From positions 496,001-560,000 of the forward strand of contig NZ_CP145809.1 in the NCBI RefSeq assembly GCF_038049925.1: a stretch of DNA of 64,000 nucleotides. The letters run 5' to 3'. Source of the DNA: Georgenia sp. M64. Its GTDB lineage: Bacteria > Actinomycetota > Actinomycetes > Actinomycetales > Actinomycetaceae. Numbering within the stretch: position 1 is the stretch's first letter; every line of letters starts with the position of its first letter. A model generated the notes under the pieces. The model saw nothing but the letters and a program-made list of their open reading frames with translations, did not search any database and was not told where the DNA came from. The position numbers were made by a program, and so were the translations under genes. Positions 27,401-39,136 of the stretch are shown piece by piece.

Positions 27401-28470
27401 GCCAGCCCCACGCCGCCGATGACCAGCTCGCCGGTGCCGCCGGGCGGGACGTGCTCGCCGTCGCCGTCGACCACCGCGAGGTCCCAGCCGTCCAGCGGTG
27501 TGCCGATCCGCACGGGGGTGCCGGGAGTGAGCGGAGCGGCGCACGCCACCACCGTGGCCTCGGTCGGGCCGTAGGTGTTCCACAGCTCGCGGCCCGGCCG
27601 CCAGAGCCGCTCCGCCAGCTCCGGCGGCACCGCCTCGCCGCCGAAGATGAGCAGCCGCACCGCCTCGAGGGAGTCCTCGGGCCACAGACCCGCGAGGGTC
27701 GGCACGGTGGAGACGACGGTGATCTCCCGCTCGACCAGCCACGGTCCGAGCTCGGTGCCCGTGCGCACGAGCGCGCGGGGCGCGGGGACGAGGGTTGCCC
27801 CGTGGCGCCACGCGAGCCACATCTCCTCGCACGAGGCGTCGAACGCGACGGACAGGCCCGCCAGCACACGGTCCCCGGGGCCCAGCGGCTCGTCCTGGAG
27901 GAAGAGCCGGGCCTCGGCGTCGACGAAGGCGGCGGCGCTGCGGTGCGTGACCGCCACACCCTTGGGCGTGCCGGTGGACCCGGAGGTGAAGATCACCCAG
28001 GCGTCGTCGTCGGGTGAGGGGGCGGGCGGGACGTGCCGGCCGGGTGCGACCGGGGCGGGCGCGCCGCCGAGCCGGGTGACCTGGACGTCGTCACCGACCA
28101 CCGCGACGACGGCCGCCTCGGTGAGCACCAGGTCGGCGCGCTCGTCGGGGTCGTCGGCGTCGACCGGGACGTACGCGGCGCCGGCGTGCATGACGGCCAG
28201 GATCGACAGGTACAGCCCGACCGTGCCGGACGTCGCGCGCACCCCGACCCGGTCGCCGGGCCGGACCCCGGCGGCGACGAGCCGCTCGGCCCGCACGGCG
28301 ACGGCGTCAGCGAGGGCGGCGTAGGTGAGCTCCTCGTCGCCGTCGTCGATCGCGACGACGGTCGGGTGGCGCCGGACGGTCGCGGCGAAGACGTCCACCA
28401 GGGTGCGCTCCCGCGGCGCCCGCGACCCCGCGCGGAGGTCGGGCACCGCGGGGGCGCTGGGGGTGCTCAC
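24436..28470 (-). CDS. Pls/PosA-type single-module NRPS, homopoly(amino acid) synthetase
   Basis: A 1344-aa membrane NRPS. An adenylation domain (1-500; FTSGSTGTPKG 161-171, YRSGDL 381-386, Lys490) is followed by a carrier domain (about 510-585; GGSSL, Ser544). The remainder alternates about six transmembrane helices, in pairs around 604-658, mid-protein and late, with three hexapeptide-like acyltransferase-type domains. There is no condensation or thioesterase domain. This is the layout of epsilon-poly-L-lysine synthetase. Aligning by eye to GrsA gives the pocket D211 A212 E215 S254 I275 G277 T299 V307 V308 K490; the Glu suggests a basic amino acid. Start GTG 28470. Confidence 0.88.
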   Translation of the reverse strand: MSTPSAPAVPDLRAGSRAPRERTLVDVFAATVRRHPTVVAIDDGDEELTYAALADAVAVRAERLVAAGVRPGDRVGVRATSGTVGLYLSILAVMHAGAAYVPVDADDPDERADLVLTEAAVVAVVGDDVQVTRLGGAPAPVAPGRHVPPAPSPDDDAWVIFTSGSTGTPKGVAVTHRSAAAFVDAEARLFLQDEPLGPGDRVLAGLSVAFDASCEEMWLAWRHGATLVPAPRALVRTGTELGPWLVEREITVVSTVPTLAGLWPEDSLEAVRLLIFGGEAVPPELAERLWRPGRELWNTYGPTEATVVACAAPLTPGTPVRIGTPLDGWDLAVVDGDGEHVPPGGTGELVIGGVGLARYLDPALDAARFAPMASLGWERAYRSGDLVRLDPEGLVFVGRADDQVKVNGRRIELGELDAALLALPGVGAAAGAVRRTPSGVAVLVGYVVAEKDLPAPEPAELLAHLRETLPAAMIPLLAVVDSIPTRTSGKVDRDALPWPLPGGDAEAPSPLRGTAGWVAGRWAEVIGVRPADEDEDFFARGGSSLTAAQLVSALRRRYPEMTVAEVYDHPLLGDLADHLDARWPAAAVEHAPPAVPVPVPRRAQIIQLLALVPLRTLVALRWLTALAALNNLLVAAWAVPWAAPVSWWWVVAGWVLTVSPLGRMGVSALGARLLLRGVRPGTYPRGGGVHLRIWAAERLAEGFGAVTPASAPWVGLYARALGVRMGRGVTLHAVPPVTGMLTLGGRCAVEPEVDLSGHWVDGDVVHVGHVSIGARATVGARSVLYPGARVGAGTDLAAGSALHGATGEDEYWSGSPATRVRRARHPWPAERPPEPRRWPLVYALSGAGIAALGPLAVAVGLVLVGLAVRDAPTAGAALGPALLAGAGAALVAFAVYAGLVVAVVRVLGRGLREGYHPVRSTQAWRAWCTERLMDSARTVLFPLYSSVLTPAWLRLLGAEVGRDTEISTVIGIPSMMRVKSGAFLADDTMVAAYELGGGWLRVARAKVGRRAFLGNSGMTAPGRTVPKNGLVAVLSATPDKVRSGSSYLGSPPVLLPRAATLDDGERTYSPPARLRRLRGAVEIMRLGAVVALGLLALGTAALLQALVLAGGWGLAAALGGLVLLAAGAVAALVTVAVKWLVVGRVRAGEHPLWSSFVWRGELADTFTEVLAAPFFADAVAGTVALVWWLRAMGARIGRGVWCQTYWLPEADLVHLGDGAAVGPGCVVQTHLFHDRVMALDTVTLADGATLGPHGVILPAAALEDGATVGPASLVLRGERVPPATRWVGNPIAPWRTDVHGTRHDDGAGLRAGGDRKVGHRSGADDRAGRPRSTHDSADDERSRR

Positions 28471-28509
28471 GGCCGGGTCCGTCCTCCAGGTCGCTCGTGG
28501 TCCGCCGCG

Positions 28510-28571
28510 CGGGCGGGTGGACCCGCCCGTGCGGGCGGGTGGACCCGCCCGTGCGGGCGGGTGGACCCGCC
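28510..28571. repeat. Three tandem 22-bp palindromes upstream of the NRPS gene
   Basis: CGGGCGGGT-GG-ACCCGCCCG is perfect at 28510-28529 and again at 28532-28551. A third copy at 28556-28571 keeps 7-bp arms. The array starts 40 bp upstream of the NRPS start and about 140 bp upstream of the divergent flavoprotein. Confidence 0.85.
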
Positions 28572-28709
28572 GCGCGGGGGAGGCCGGGCCGTCGGCATCG
28601 TCTCACGCGGCGGTGACGGAAGCTCCGGGACGCCCGGCAGCCGGGCGGGCGTGCGCGGGCCGGGCCGCGCGCGGTTGCGGAGCCGTGCCGGGCCCCGCAG
28701 GCTCGCCAC

Positions 28710-30191
28710 ATGGAGAGCGCGGGGAGCACGGGGAGTATGGGGAGCACCGAGGGAACCGAGGGCACGGGGACCGAGAGCGCGTACGACGTCGTCGTGATCG
28801 GCGGCGGGTCCACGGGCGAGAACGTGGCCGACCACGCTCACCGTGGCGGACTGAGCGTGGCCCTGGTCGAGTCCCACCTCGTCGGCGGGGAGTGCTCCTA
28901 CTACGCGTGCATGCCGTCCAAGGCGCTGCTGCGACCGGCTCAGGCCCTCGAGGCCGCACGTCGCGTGGCCGGCGCGGCGGACGCCGTCGGTGAGGTCGAC
29001 GCCCCTGCGGTGCTCGAGCGCCGGACGAGCTTCACCCACGGCTGGGACGACGCCTCCCAGGTGCGGTGGGCCGACGGCGCGGGGATCGACGTCGTCCGGG
29101 GACGGGGCCGGCTCGACGGCGAGCGGCGCGTCGTCGTCACGGGCCCCGACGGCGAACGTGTCCTGACCGCCCGGCACGCCGTCGTCGTGGCCACCGGCTC
29201 CGCGCCCGTCCTCCCGCCCGTCGACGGCCTGGCGGGCACCCGGTCCTGGACCACGCGCGAGGCCACGAGCGCGATGGCGGTGCCGCGCCGCCTCGTGGTC
29301 GTCGGCGCCGGCGTCGCCGGGACCGAGCTCGCCCAGGCCTTCGCGCGGCTGGGCTCGGCGGTGACGCTCCTGGCCCGCTCCCGGGTGCTGAGCGCGCTGC
29401 CGGCCGGCGCGGGGGACGCGGTCGCCGAGGCCCTGGTCCGCGACGGCATCGACGTGCGCACGGGTGCCGCGGTCACCTCCGTGGACCGACCGGCCGGCCC
29501 CGACGGCGAGGTGACCGTCCGACTCGAGGGTGGCGGCGAGGTCGTCGCCGACGAGGTCCTCGTCGCGGCCGGGCGCCGCCCCCGTACCGGCGACCTCGGG
29601 CTGGCGACCGTCGGCCTGGACCTGGACGACGGCGCCCCGCTCGAGGTCGACGACAGCGGCCGGGTCGGGGCGGTGGCGGGCGGGTGGCTCTACGCCGCGG
29701 GCGACGTCACCGGCCGGGCGCCGCTGACCCACCAGGGCAAGTACGCGGCCAGGGCCGTCGGCGTCGCCGTCGCCGCCCGTGCCGCCGGGACACTCGGCGA
29801 CGACGTCGAGCCGTGGTCCGCCGCCGCGGCGACCGCCGACCACCGCGCCGTCCCCCAGGTGGTCTTCACCGACCCGGGCGTCGCGCACGTCGGCCTCGAC
29901 GCCGACGCCGCGCGCGAGGCCGGGTTCACGGTGCGCACGGTCGAGGAGGACCTCGGTTCGGTCGCCGGCGCGTCCCTCCACGCCGACGGCTACACCGGCT
30001 GGGCCCGGCTCGTCGTCGACGCCGAGCGTGACGTCGTCCTCGGAGCGACGTTCGTCGGCCAGGACGTCGCCGAGCTGCTCCACGCGGCCACGATCGCCGT
30101 CGTGGGGGAGGTGCCGCTGTCCCGGCTCCGGCACGCGGTCCCGGCGTACCCCACGATGAGTGAGATCTGGCTGCGGCTGCTGGACCACTGA
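28710..30191 (+). CDS. FAD-dependent pyridine nucleotide-disulfide oxidoreductase
   Basis: A 493-aa class I flavoprotein. FAD motif VVVIGGGSTGENVADHA, redox-active disulfide Cys62/Cys67 in GGECSYYACMPSK, NAD(P) motif VVVGAGVAGTELAQAFARL, and YAAGDVTGRAPLTHQGKYA. The C-terminal active-site His of the family (HPT-SE) is replaced: the sequence reads AYPTMSE. It is related to mercuric reductase, dihydrolipoamide dehydrogenase and mycothione reductase; the substrate is not known. The N-terminal about 24 residues are a Gly-Ser-Thr-Glu repeat, so a start at ATG 28737 is possible. Confidence 0.88.
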   Translation: MESAGSTGSMGSTEGTEGTGTESAYDVVVIGGGSTGENVADHAHRGGLSVALVESHLVGGECSYYACMPSKALLRPAQALEAARRVAGAADAVGEVDAPAVLERRTSFTHGWDDASQVRWADGAGIDVVRGRGRLDGERRVVVTGPDGERVLTARHAVVVATGSAPVLPPVDGLAGTRSWTTREATSAMAVPRRLVVVGAGVAGTELAQAFARLGSAVTLLARSRVLSALPAGAGDAVAEALVRDGIDVRTGAAVTSVDRPAGPDGEVTVRLEGGGEVVADEVLVAAGRRPRTGDLGLATVGLDLDDGAPLEVDDSGRVGAVAGGWLYAAGDVTGRAPLTHQGKYAARAVGVAVAARAAGTLGDDVEPWSAAAATADHRAVPQVVFTDPGVAHVGLDADAAREAGFTVRTVEEDLGSVAGASLHADGYTGWARLVVDAERDVVLGATFVGQDVAELLHAATIAVVGEVPLSRLRHAVPAYPTMSEIWLRLLDH

Positions 30192-30331
30192 GGTCCGGGG
30201 GACCGGGGAGGAATCGGCGGTTCGGGTCGGTTCCGACGGCTGTCGGCCGCCGGAGCTGCCCCGTCGGTTGCCCCGGGGTAAACCGGGACCCGCCGGGCTG
30301 GACCGCGTCCGCGCCGGCCCGGCCGGGGCAC

Positions 30332-31774
30332 CTAACCCAGCATCTCGGCGACGAGGTCGACGTACTGCAGGAGGTGGCGGTCGCTGAGATAGGCCTGACG
30401 CACCCGCGCGTGCGCGGTCTCGCCCAGCTGCCGGGCGAGGGCCGGCTCGGCGAGGAGCCGCCCGACGTGGGTCATGAGCTCGGCGAGGTCCCGCGGGTCG
30501 GCCACGAGCAGGCCGTTCTCGCCGTCGGTGATCTGGTCCTGGATGCCCCCGACCGCGGTCGCCACGACCGGCTTGCCCTTCCACAGCGCCTCGGCCACGG
30601 TGAGGCCGAAGCCCTCGGCGAGGCTCTTCTGGACGACGACGGTGGCGTAGCGCTGGACGGCGTTGACGACGGCGGCGCTCGCGGCCGTGTCGGGCAGGCA
30701 GGCCACGTGCACGCGGGCCCGGACGCCGGCCTCGAGCCCGGCCCACATCTGCAGGCACCGCTCGAGCACCTCCTCGCCCTCGGTGTCCTCCGGTCCGACG
30801 TCGGCGCCGGCGAGGAGGAGGTGGACGTCCTCCGGCAGCTCCTCGCACGCCTCGTCGAAGGCGATGAGCAGCCCGGTCATGTCCTTGAGGCGGTTCCAGC
30901 GCGAGAGCTGGAGCACCACCCGGGCCTCGGTCGGCACCGGACCGCCGGCCCGCACGACCGAGCCCGGACCGCCGGCCCGCACGACCGAGCCCGGACCGTC
31001 GGCCCGCGCGCCGGACCCGGGCCCGTCGAGGCCTGTGCTGCCACCGGCACCGGCACCGGCACCGGCACCGGTGAGGATGCCGACCCCGCGCAGGAGCTCA
31101 CGCGCCTCGGCGTCCTCCAGCGGGCGGTTCTTCGCGGACAGCGGGTCCACGGACGGGGCGATGACGCGGACGGTGACGGCGTCGAGGAAGCCGGGCCGGT
31201 AGTCCGCGCGGCTGAACACCGACCGCTCGGCGTGGGCCAGCGACGGCTCGAGGAAAGCCCACCCGGCGTCGGAGACCTCGCCCGCCACGTCGCTGCCGAT
31301 GTGGCAGCGCCACACCACGTGCGCCCCGCGCGCGGCCAGGCCCGGCGCCAGCCCCGCGGTACCGGGGTCGTGCAGGACGACGACGTCACCGGGGGCGACC
31401 TGGCTCCGGATCTCCTCGAGGTTCGCCGCCAGGACCCGGTCGTACATCGCCATCTCGTCGCGGCCGAGGGGCCCGCCGTCGCCCCGGTCGCCGTGGAGGG
31501 CGTGGTGGAGGCGGGCGGTGACGAGGCGGAAGTCGGCGTCGCCGTCGACGACGAGCCAGCGCACGTCCACGCCCGCCCCGGCCACGTAGGGCAGGAGGCT
31601 GCGCAGCAGCTCACCCACCCCGCCGACCTCGGTGGCCGAGACGTTCCACACCCGCCGGTCGGCGAGGAGCCCGCGGGCGCGGGCGGCCCCTGCCTCGAGC
31701 CGGCGGGCGGAGACCTCGTCCAGCGCGGCGACGAGGGTGGCGAGAGGGGTGGCGGCGACGTCGACGGTCCTCAT
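30332..31774 (-). CDS. GT4 glycosyltransferase, trehalose synthase (TreT)-like
   Basis: A 480-aa cytosolic glycosyltransferase with two Rossmann lobes. WNVSATEVGGVGELLRSLLPY (N-lobe), VLQLSRWNRLKD and QKSLAEGFGLTVAEALWKGKPVVATAVGG (nucleotide-sugar lobe) match TreT-type trehalose synthases, which join NDP-glucose and glucose. The lobes are separated by a low-complexity insert (about residues 235-280) of Gly-Ala dipeptides and GPGSVVRAG repeats. No other trehalose gene is in the window, so the substrate is tentative. Length without the insert is typical. Confidence 0.82.
   Translation of the reverse strand: MRTVDVAATPLATLVAALDEVSARRLEAGAARARGLLADRRVWNVSATEVGGVGELLRSLLPYVAGAGVDVRWLVVDGDADFRLVTARLHHALHGDRGDGGPLGRDEMAMYDRVLAANLEEIRSQVAPGDVVVLHDPGTAGLAPGLAARGAHVVWRCHIGSDVAGEVSDAGWAFLEPSLAHAERSVFSRADYRPGFLDAVTVRVIAPSVDPLSAKNRPLEDAEARELLRGVGILTGAGAGAGAGGSTGLDGPGSGARADGPGSVVRAGGPGSVVRAGGPVPTEARVVLQLSRWNRLKDMTGLLIAFDEACEELPEDVHLLLAGADVGPEDTEGEEVLERCLQMWAGLEAGVRARVHVACLPDTAASAAVVNAVQRYATVVVQKSLAEGFGLTVAEALWKGKPVVATAVGGIQDQITDGENGLLVADPRDLAELMTHVGRLLAEPALARQLGETAHARVRQAYLSDRHLLQYVDLVAEMLG
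30939..31066 (-). repeat. In-gene repeats inside the TreT-like gene
   Basis: A 27-bp unit is repeated exactly at 30939-30965 and 30966-30992, with a diverged third copy at 30993-31020. A (CACCGG)4 hexanucleotide tract lies near 31041-31066. Both keep frame (27 and 6 bp) and encode the low-complexity insert. Confidence 0.85.
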
Positions 31775-31834
31775 GCCCCGATCAAACTCCGATCGCCCCG
31801 GACGCGCGGGGGAACGGACGGAGGAAGCGGGCGC

Positions 31835-32851
31835 TCACCAACGGCTCGCGACGTCCTCCGCCCAACCGACGAGGCCGTCGACCCGGCGCCGCTCACCGGC
31901 GTCGTCGACCACCCAGCCGGTCCAGGTGCCGAAGCTCTGGTACGTGGTGGTGGACAGCACGCCGAGCTTGGTCGTGGCCGAGCGGACGTGGAAGGGCCGG
32001 AGCTGCACCTGGACCCGGTCGCCGGTGACGAACCAGGTCGCGCCCCGGTCGGCCGCGTCGTAGGCCCACGAGAGGTCCTCGTTGATGCGGTGGACCCGCC
32101 CGTCCAGGACGATGGCGTTCTCGGTGGTGCCGGTCCTGTCCGTCCAACGGCCACCGAGCTGCAGGCCCGTGGTCACGCCGTCGACGAGGCCCGACCCGAC
32201 GGCGGAGATCCACTCCACGGAGTACGGCCACCGGCCGCGCCCGTAGCCCGCCACCGCCCAGCTCGGGTCGTCACGCTCGACGGTGATCTCCCGCTCGTCC
32301 AGCCACATCCGACCCCGCACCGGCAGCGCGACCTGGCGCAGGCTGTACTGGAAGAGCCGGTCGCTCCACGGCACGACGACGCCGAGCGACTCGCGCTCGC
32401 GGACCTCCTCGACGACCAGGTCCAGGCGCAGCCGCGGCGCCACGGCGCGCAGCCGCATCCCCTCGGCCACCGGGTCGAACGCCACGGCGAAGGACCCGCT
32501 CTGCCCGCGGGCCGGACCGCCGCCGTAGCGGCTGGGCAGGCGCACGTCCCTGGCCAGCGGCACGGTGGCGGTCGAGCCGAGCTGGACGCCGGTGGCCCGG
32601 TCGAGGACCCAGACCTCGTGCAGCGCCGCGTAGTTCAGGCTCGAGAGCTGCAGGACGACGCAGTGCTCGGGGGTCTGGACGCTCCAGGAGTCCCACCGCT
32701 TGGTCCGCGCCCACGTGGCGGCCCGGCCGAGCGGGTCCCCGGTGCGCAGGTTGGCCCGGTGCAGCGGCGTGCGGGTCCAGCCCACCGCAGCGGGGTTGAG
32801 GGCCCCGGAGGGAAGGCAGAGGTCCACCTCGTGGGTGATCTCGGCCACCAC
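31835..32851 (-). CDS. DUF2804 domain protein
   Basis: A 338-aa protein beginning [32 protein letters not shown], characteristic of DUF2804, with [23 protein letters not shown] and [13 protein letters not shown] further in. No signal peptide. The function is unknown. The start was placed at GTG 32851, where family members usually begin; GTG at 32875, 32893 or 32899 are alternatives, and no ribosome site decides. It diverges from purL across about 106 bp. Confidence 0.75.
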   Translation of the reverse strand: MVAEITHEVDLCLPSGALNPAAVGWTRTPLHRANLRTGDPLGRAATWARTKRWDSWSVQTPEHCVVLQLSSLNYAALHEVWVLDRATGVQLGSTATVPLARDVRLPSRYGGGPARGQSGSFAVAFDPVAEGMRLRAVAPRLRLDLVVEEVRERESLGVVVPWSDRLFQYSLRQVALPVRGRMWLDEREITVERDDPSWAVAGYGRGRWPYSVEWISAVGSGLVDGVTTGLQLGGRWTDRTGTTENAIVLDGRVHRINEDLSWAYDAADRGATWFVTGDRVQVQLRPFHVRSATTKLGVLSTTTYQSFGTWTGWVVDDAGERRRVDGLVGWAEDVASRW

Positions 32852-32957
32852 CGCACCATCGTCGCGCACCGCCACCCCGCCCGCCCGGCGGACACGCACG
32901 AGGGCGGCCAGGACGCGCGGGTACCCTGACCCCGCACCCGACCCGAGCGGAGGAACC

Positions 32958-36651
<3,694 letters not shown>

Positions 36652-36652
36652 G

Positions 36653-37381
36653 GTGGACCTCGAGATCGCCGTCCAGGACGTCGCGGGCGCGCAGACGGCC
36701 GCGGCGGGCGGCGCCGACCGGGTCGAGCTGTGCCAGGCCCTCTCCCTCGGCGGGCTCACGCCGTCGGCGGGCGCCATCGAGGCCGCGGCCGACCTCGGCG
36801 TCGCCGTGCACGTGCTCGTCCGGCCCCGCCCGGGAGGGTTCGTCTGCTCCGCCGTCGAGGTCTCGGGCATGGTGCGCGACGTCGAGGCGGCGATCGACGC
36901 CGGGGCCGCGGGCGTGGTCGTGGGGGCCCTGACCGCGGACGGCGCTGCACTGGACCGCCACGCCCTCAAGGCCCTCGTCCGGGCGGCCGAGGGTCGCGAC
37001 GTCACCGTGCACCGGTGCGTCGACGTCCTCCTCGCCCGGGGGTCCGACCCGGCGGCCCTCGTCGACCAGCTCGCCGGCCTCGGGGTGCGCCGCGTGCTCA
37101 CCTCCGGCGGTGCGCCGCGCGCGCTGGCGGGGGCGGGCGTGCTCGAGGCGATGACGGCGGCGGGCGGCGTCCAGGTCGTCGCCGGTGGCGGGGTCCACCC
37201 GGGCGACGTCGCCGCGCTCGCCGCCACGGGGGTGGCCGGCGTGCACCTCTCCGCCCGGGTGCGGGTGGCGGACGCCGGTCCCGCGGGCCCCGGCGGGGGC
37301 GACGACGGCTACGACGTGACCGACGCGGGGCTCGTCGCAGCGGCACGGGCCGCGGTCGACGCCGTCGCAGTCGCCGGCTGA
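36653..37381 (+). CDS. cutC: CutC family TIM-barrel protein
   Basis: A 242-aa protein: LEIAVQDVAGAQTAAAGGADRVELC, ALSLGGLTPSAG and HVLVRPRPGGFVCS are the CutC signature. The family was named for copper homeostasis, but the copper role is disputed. Start GTG 36653, one base after the gdhA stop. The C-terminus contains a Gly-rich stretch before the last helix. Confidence 0.9.
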   Translation: MDLEIAVQDVAGAQTAAAGGADRVELCQALSLGGLTPSAGAIEAAADLGVAVHVLVRPRPGGFVCSAVEVSGMVRDVEAAIDAGAAGVVVGALTADGAALDRHALKALVRAAEGRDVTVHRCVDVLLARGSDPAALVDQLAGLGVRRVLTSGGAPRALAGAGVLEAMTAAGGVQVVAGGGVHPGDVAALAATGVAGVHLSARVRVADAGPAGPGGGDDGYDVTDAGLVAAARAAVDAVAVAG

Positions 37382-37388
37382 GACGGGC

Positions 37389-38894
37389 TCACCGGGCGGG
37401 CTGCTCGCGCGGTCCGCGCCGGCGCCGCAGCGCGTCGAGGAGCGCCACCGTCAGTGCGACGGCGAACAGCGCGAGCGTGACCCGCAGGCTGACGCTCAGC
37501 GCCGGACCGTGCCCGCGCGCGGGACCCCCGGCCAGCGAGGAGAAGAAGACCGCCCCGATCCCGGCGACCCCGACCGAGGCGCCGATCCGCTGGGTGGTCT
37601 GGAGCAGGCCCCCGGCGGTGCCGCCGCCGGCGACGGGCACGTCGGCGAGCGTGAGCGCCTGGTTCGGTGAGATGACCGCGCCGTTGCCGAGGCCGGCGAG
37701 GGCGAACCACACCGCCATCCACACGGCGGCGGCCGGGCCGTCCAGCCGCGCGGCCGTGAGGTCGACCCCGAGCACCCCGCCGGACATGACGACGATGCCC
37801 GTCACGACCGTCCAACGGCCCCACCGCTGGACGAGCCGGCCGCTGACCGCGGCGGAGACGGCCCCGACGAGGGCGAACGGCGTCTGCACGAGGCCCGCCT
37901 GCAGGGGGCTCAGCCCCAGGCCGTTCTGCAGGTAGAGGGTGCCGACGAGGAAGATCGCGGTGAACCCGGCGAAGTAGGCGGTGCCGACGACGGCGCCGAA
38001 GGCGAACGAGGGCGTGCGCACCAGCGAGGAGGGGATGACCGGCGTGCGGCCGGCGCGCTCGACGCGGCGCTCCCAGGCGACGAGGGCCACGACCGAGGCC
38101 GCCGCGACGCCCAGGAGCCACCAGTGCGACCGCCCGCCCTCGGCGGCGTTGACGAAGGGCAGCAGCACGCACAGGACGCTCACGGCGACCAGTGCCAGAC
38201 CGACGACGTCGAGGTCGAGCCGGGCGCCCGGCGCTCCCGTCGTCACCTGCCGGTCGGCGGTCGGCGGGCCCCCGGACGACGGGACCAGGGACGACGGGGC
38301 CAGGGACGCCCGGTCCGTCCGCGGCAGGTAGCGCAGGGCGAGCGGGATGAGCACGGCCCCGAGTGGGACGTTGACGAGGAAGACGGCGCGCCAGCCCTGG
38401 TCCTCGCCGAAGACGGCGAGGAGCAGCCCGCCCAGGAGGGGGCCGACGGCGGTGGAGACACCGATCGTCGCGCCGAACAGGCCGAACGCCCGGCCCCGCT
38501 CCGGGCCGGTGAAGAGCTGCTGGATGAGCCCGACGACCTGGGGGTTGAGCACGCCCGCGGCGAGGCCCTGCACGAGCCGCATCACCGCGAGCATCTCCGG
38601 CGTCGTCGCGAGGCCGCACGCGGCGGAGGCCACGACGAAGCCCGTCAGGCCCGCCACGAACACCGTCCGCCGTCCTCGCACGTCCCCGAGCCGGCCGGCG
38701 GGCACCAGGACGAGGCCGAACGCCAGGGTGTAGCCCGCGACGATCCACTGCAGGTCCGACGGGCCCGCGCCGAGCGAGGCCTCGATCGAGGGGAGGGCCA
38801 CGTTGACGATGGAGACGTCGAGGAGCGTCATGAACCCCGCGCCGAGGCAGACGGCGAAGGCGCGCCACCGGTCGGTCACCTCGTCGCTCGGCAC
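37389..38894 (-). CDS. MFS transporter, DHA2 (14-TM, EmrB/QacA) type
   Basis: A 501-aa inner-membrane drug:H+ antiporter-type protein. FMTLLDVSIVNVALPSIEASLG (TM1), GRLGDVRGRRTVFVAG (motif A) and the RLVQGLAAGVLNPQVVGLI and GPLLGGLLLAVFG (motif C) segments are visible, with about 14 hydrophobic helices. The substrate is unknown. It is convergent with cutC, 7 bp apart. Start GTG 38894 (MPSDEVTDRW). Confidence 0.9.
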   Translation of the reverse strand: MPSDEVTDRWRAFAVCLGAGFMTLLDVSIVNVALPSIEASLGAGPSDLQWIVAGYTLAFGLVLVPAGRLGDVRGRRTVFVAGLTGFVVASAACGLATTPEMLAVMRLVQGLAAGVLNPQVVGLIQQLFTGPERGRAFGLFGATIGVSTAVGPLLGGLLLAVFGEDQGWRAVFLVNVPLGAVLIPLALRYLPRTDRASLAPSSLVPSSGGPPTADRQVTTGAPGARLDLDVVGLALVAVSVLCVLLPFVNAAEGGRSHWWLLGVAAASVVALVAWERRVERAGRTPVIPSSLVRTPSFAFGAVVGTAYFAGFTAIFLVGTLYLQNGLGLSPLQAGLVQTPFALVGAVSAAVSGRLVQRWGRWTVVTGIVVMSGGVLGVDLTAARLDGPAAAVWMAVWFALAGLGNGAVISPNQALTLADVPVAGGGTAGGLLQTTQRIGASVGVAGIGAVFFSSLAGGPARGHGPALSVSLRVTLALFAVALTVALLDALRRRRGPREQPAR

Positions 38895-39024
38895 CCCCGA
38901 GGTCTAGCAGGACCGGGCCGGACGCGCGCGCAGGGCGGGCACCACGTGCCCTCCTCGTCGGGCGCAGGGGCCCCCGGTCCGAGGCCCGGACCACGCAGGG
39001 GCGACGCGGGGGATAACAGGCGGT

Positions 39025-39097
39025 TACGGCCGTATAACGATCCGGTCACCCCCGTTCAGGGGACTCCCGCTGTGTGTCCCGGACCACTATCGTCCGG
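39025..39097 (+). promoter_or_regulatory. Regulatory region of the nucleotidase gene, PHO-box-like repeats
   Basis: TACGGCCGTA (39025-39034) is a perfect palindrome. GGTCA (39044) and GTTCA (39054) form a direct repeat resembling actinobacterial PHO boxes, but with 10-bp rather than 11-bp spacing. CCGGAC-N7-GTCCGG (39079-39097) encloses a possible -10 TATCGT. Confidence 0.4.
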
Positions 39098-39136
39098 AGC
39101 GTTTGCGTCCCCTTTTTCAGAGGTTCGAGGTCACGA

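Noticed and set aside
24514..28017. 1167-codon plus-strand frame across the NRPS gene
   Set aside because: Low-complexity Arg/Gly/Pro/His translation; the minus strand carries unmistakable NRPS motifs.
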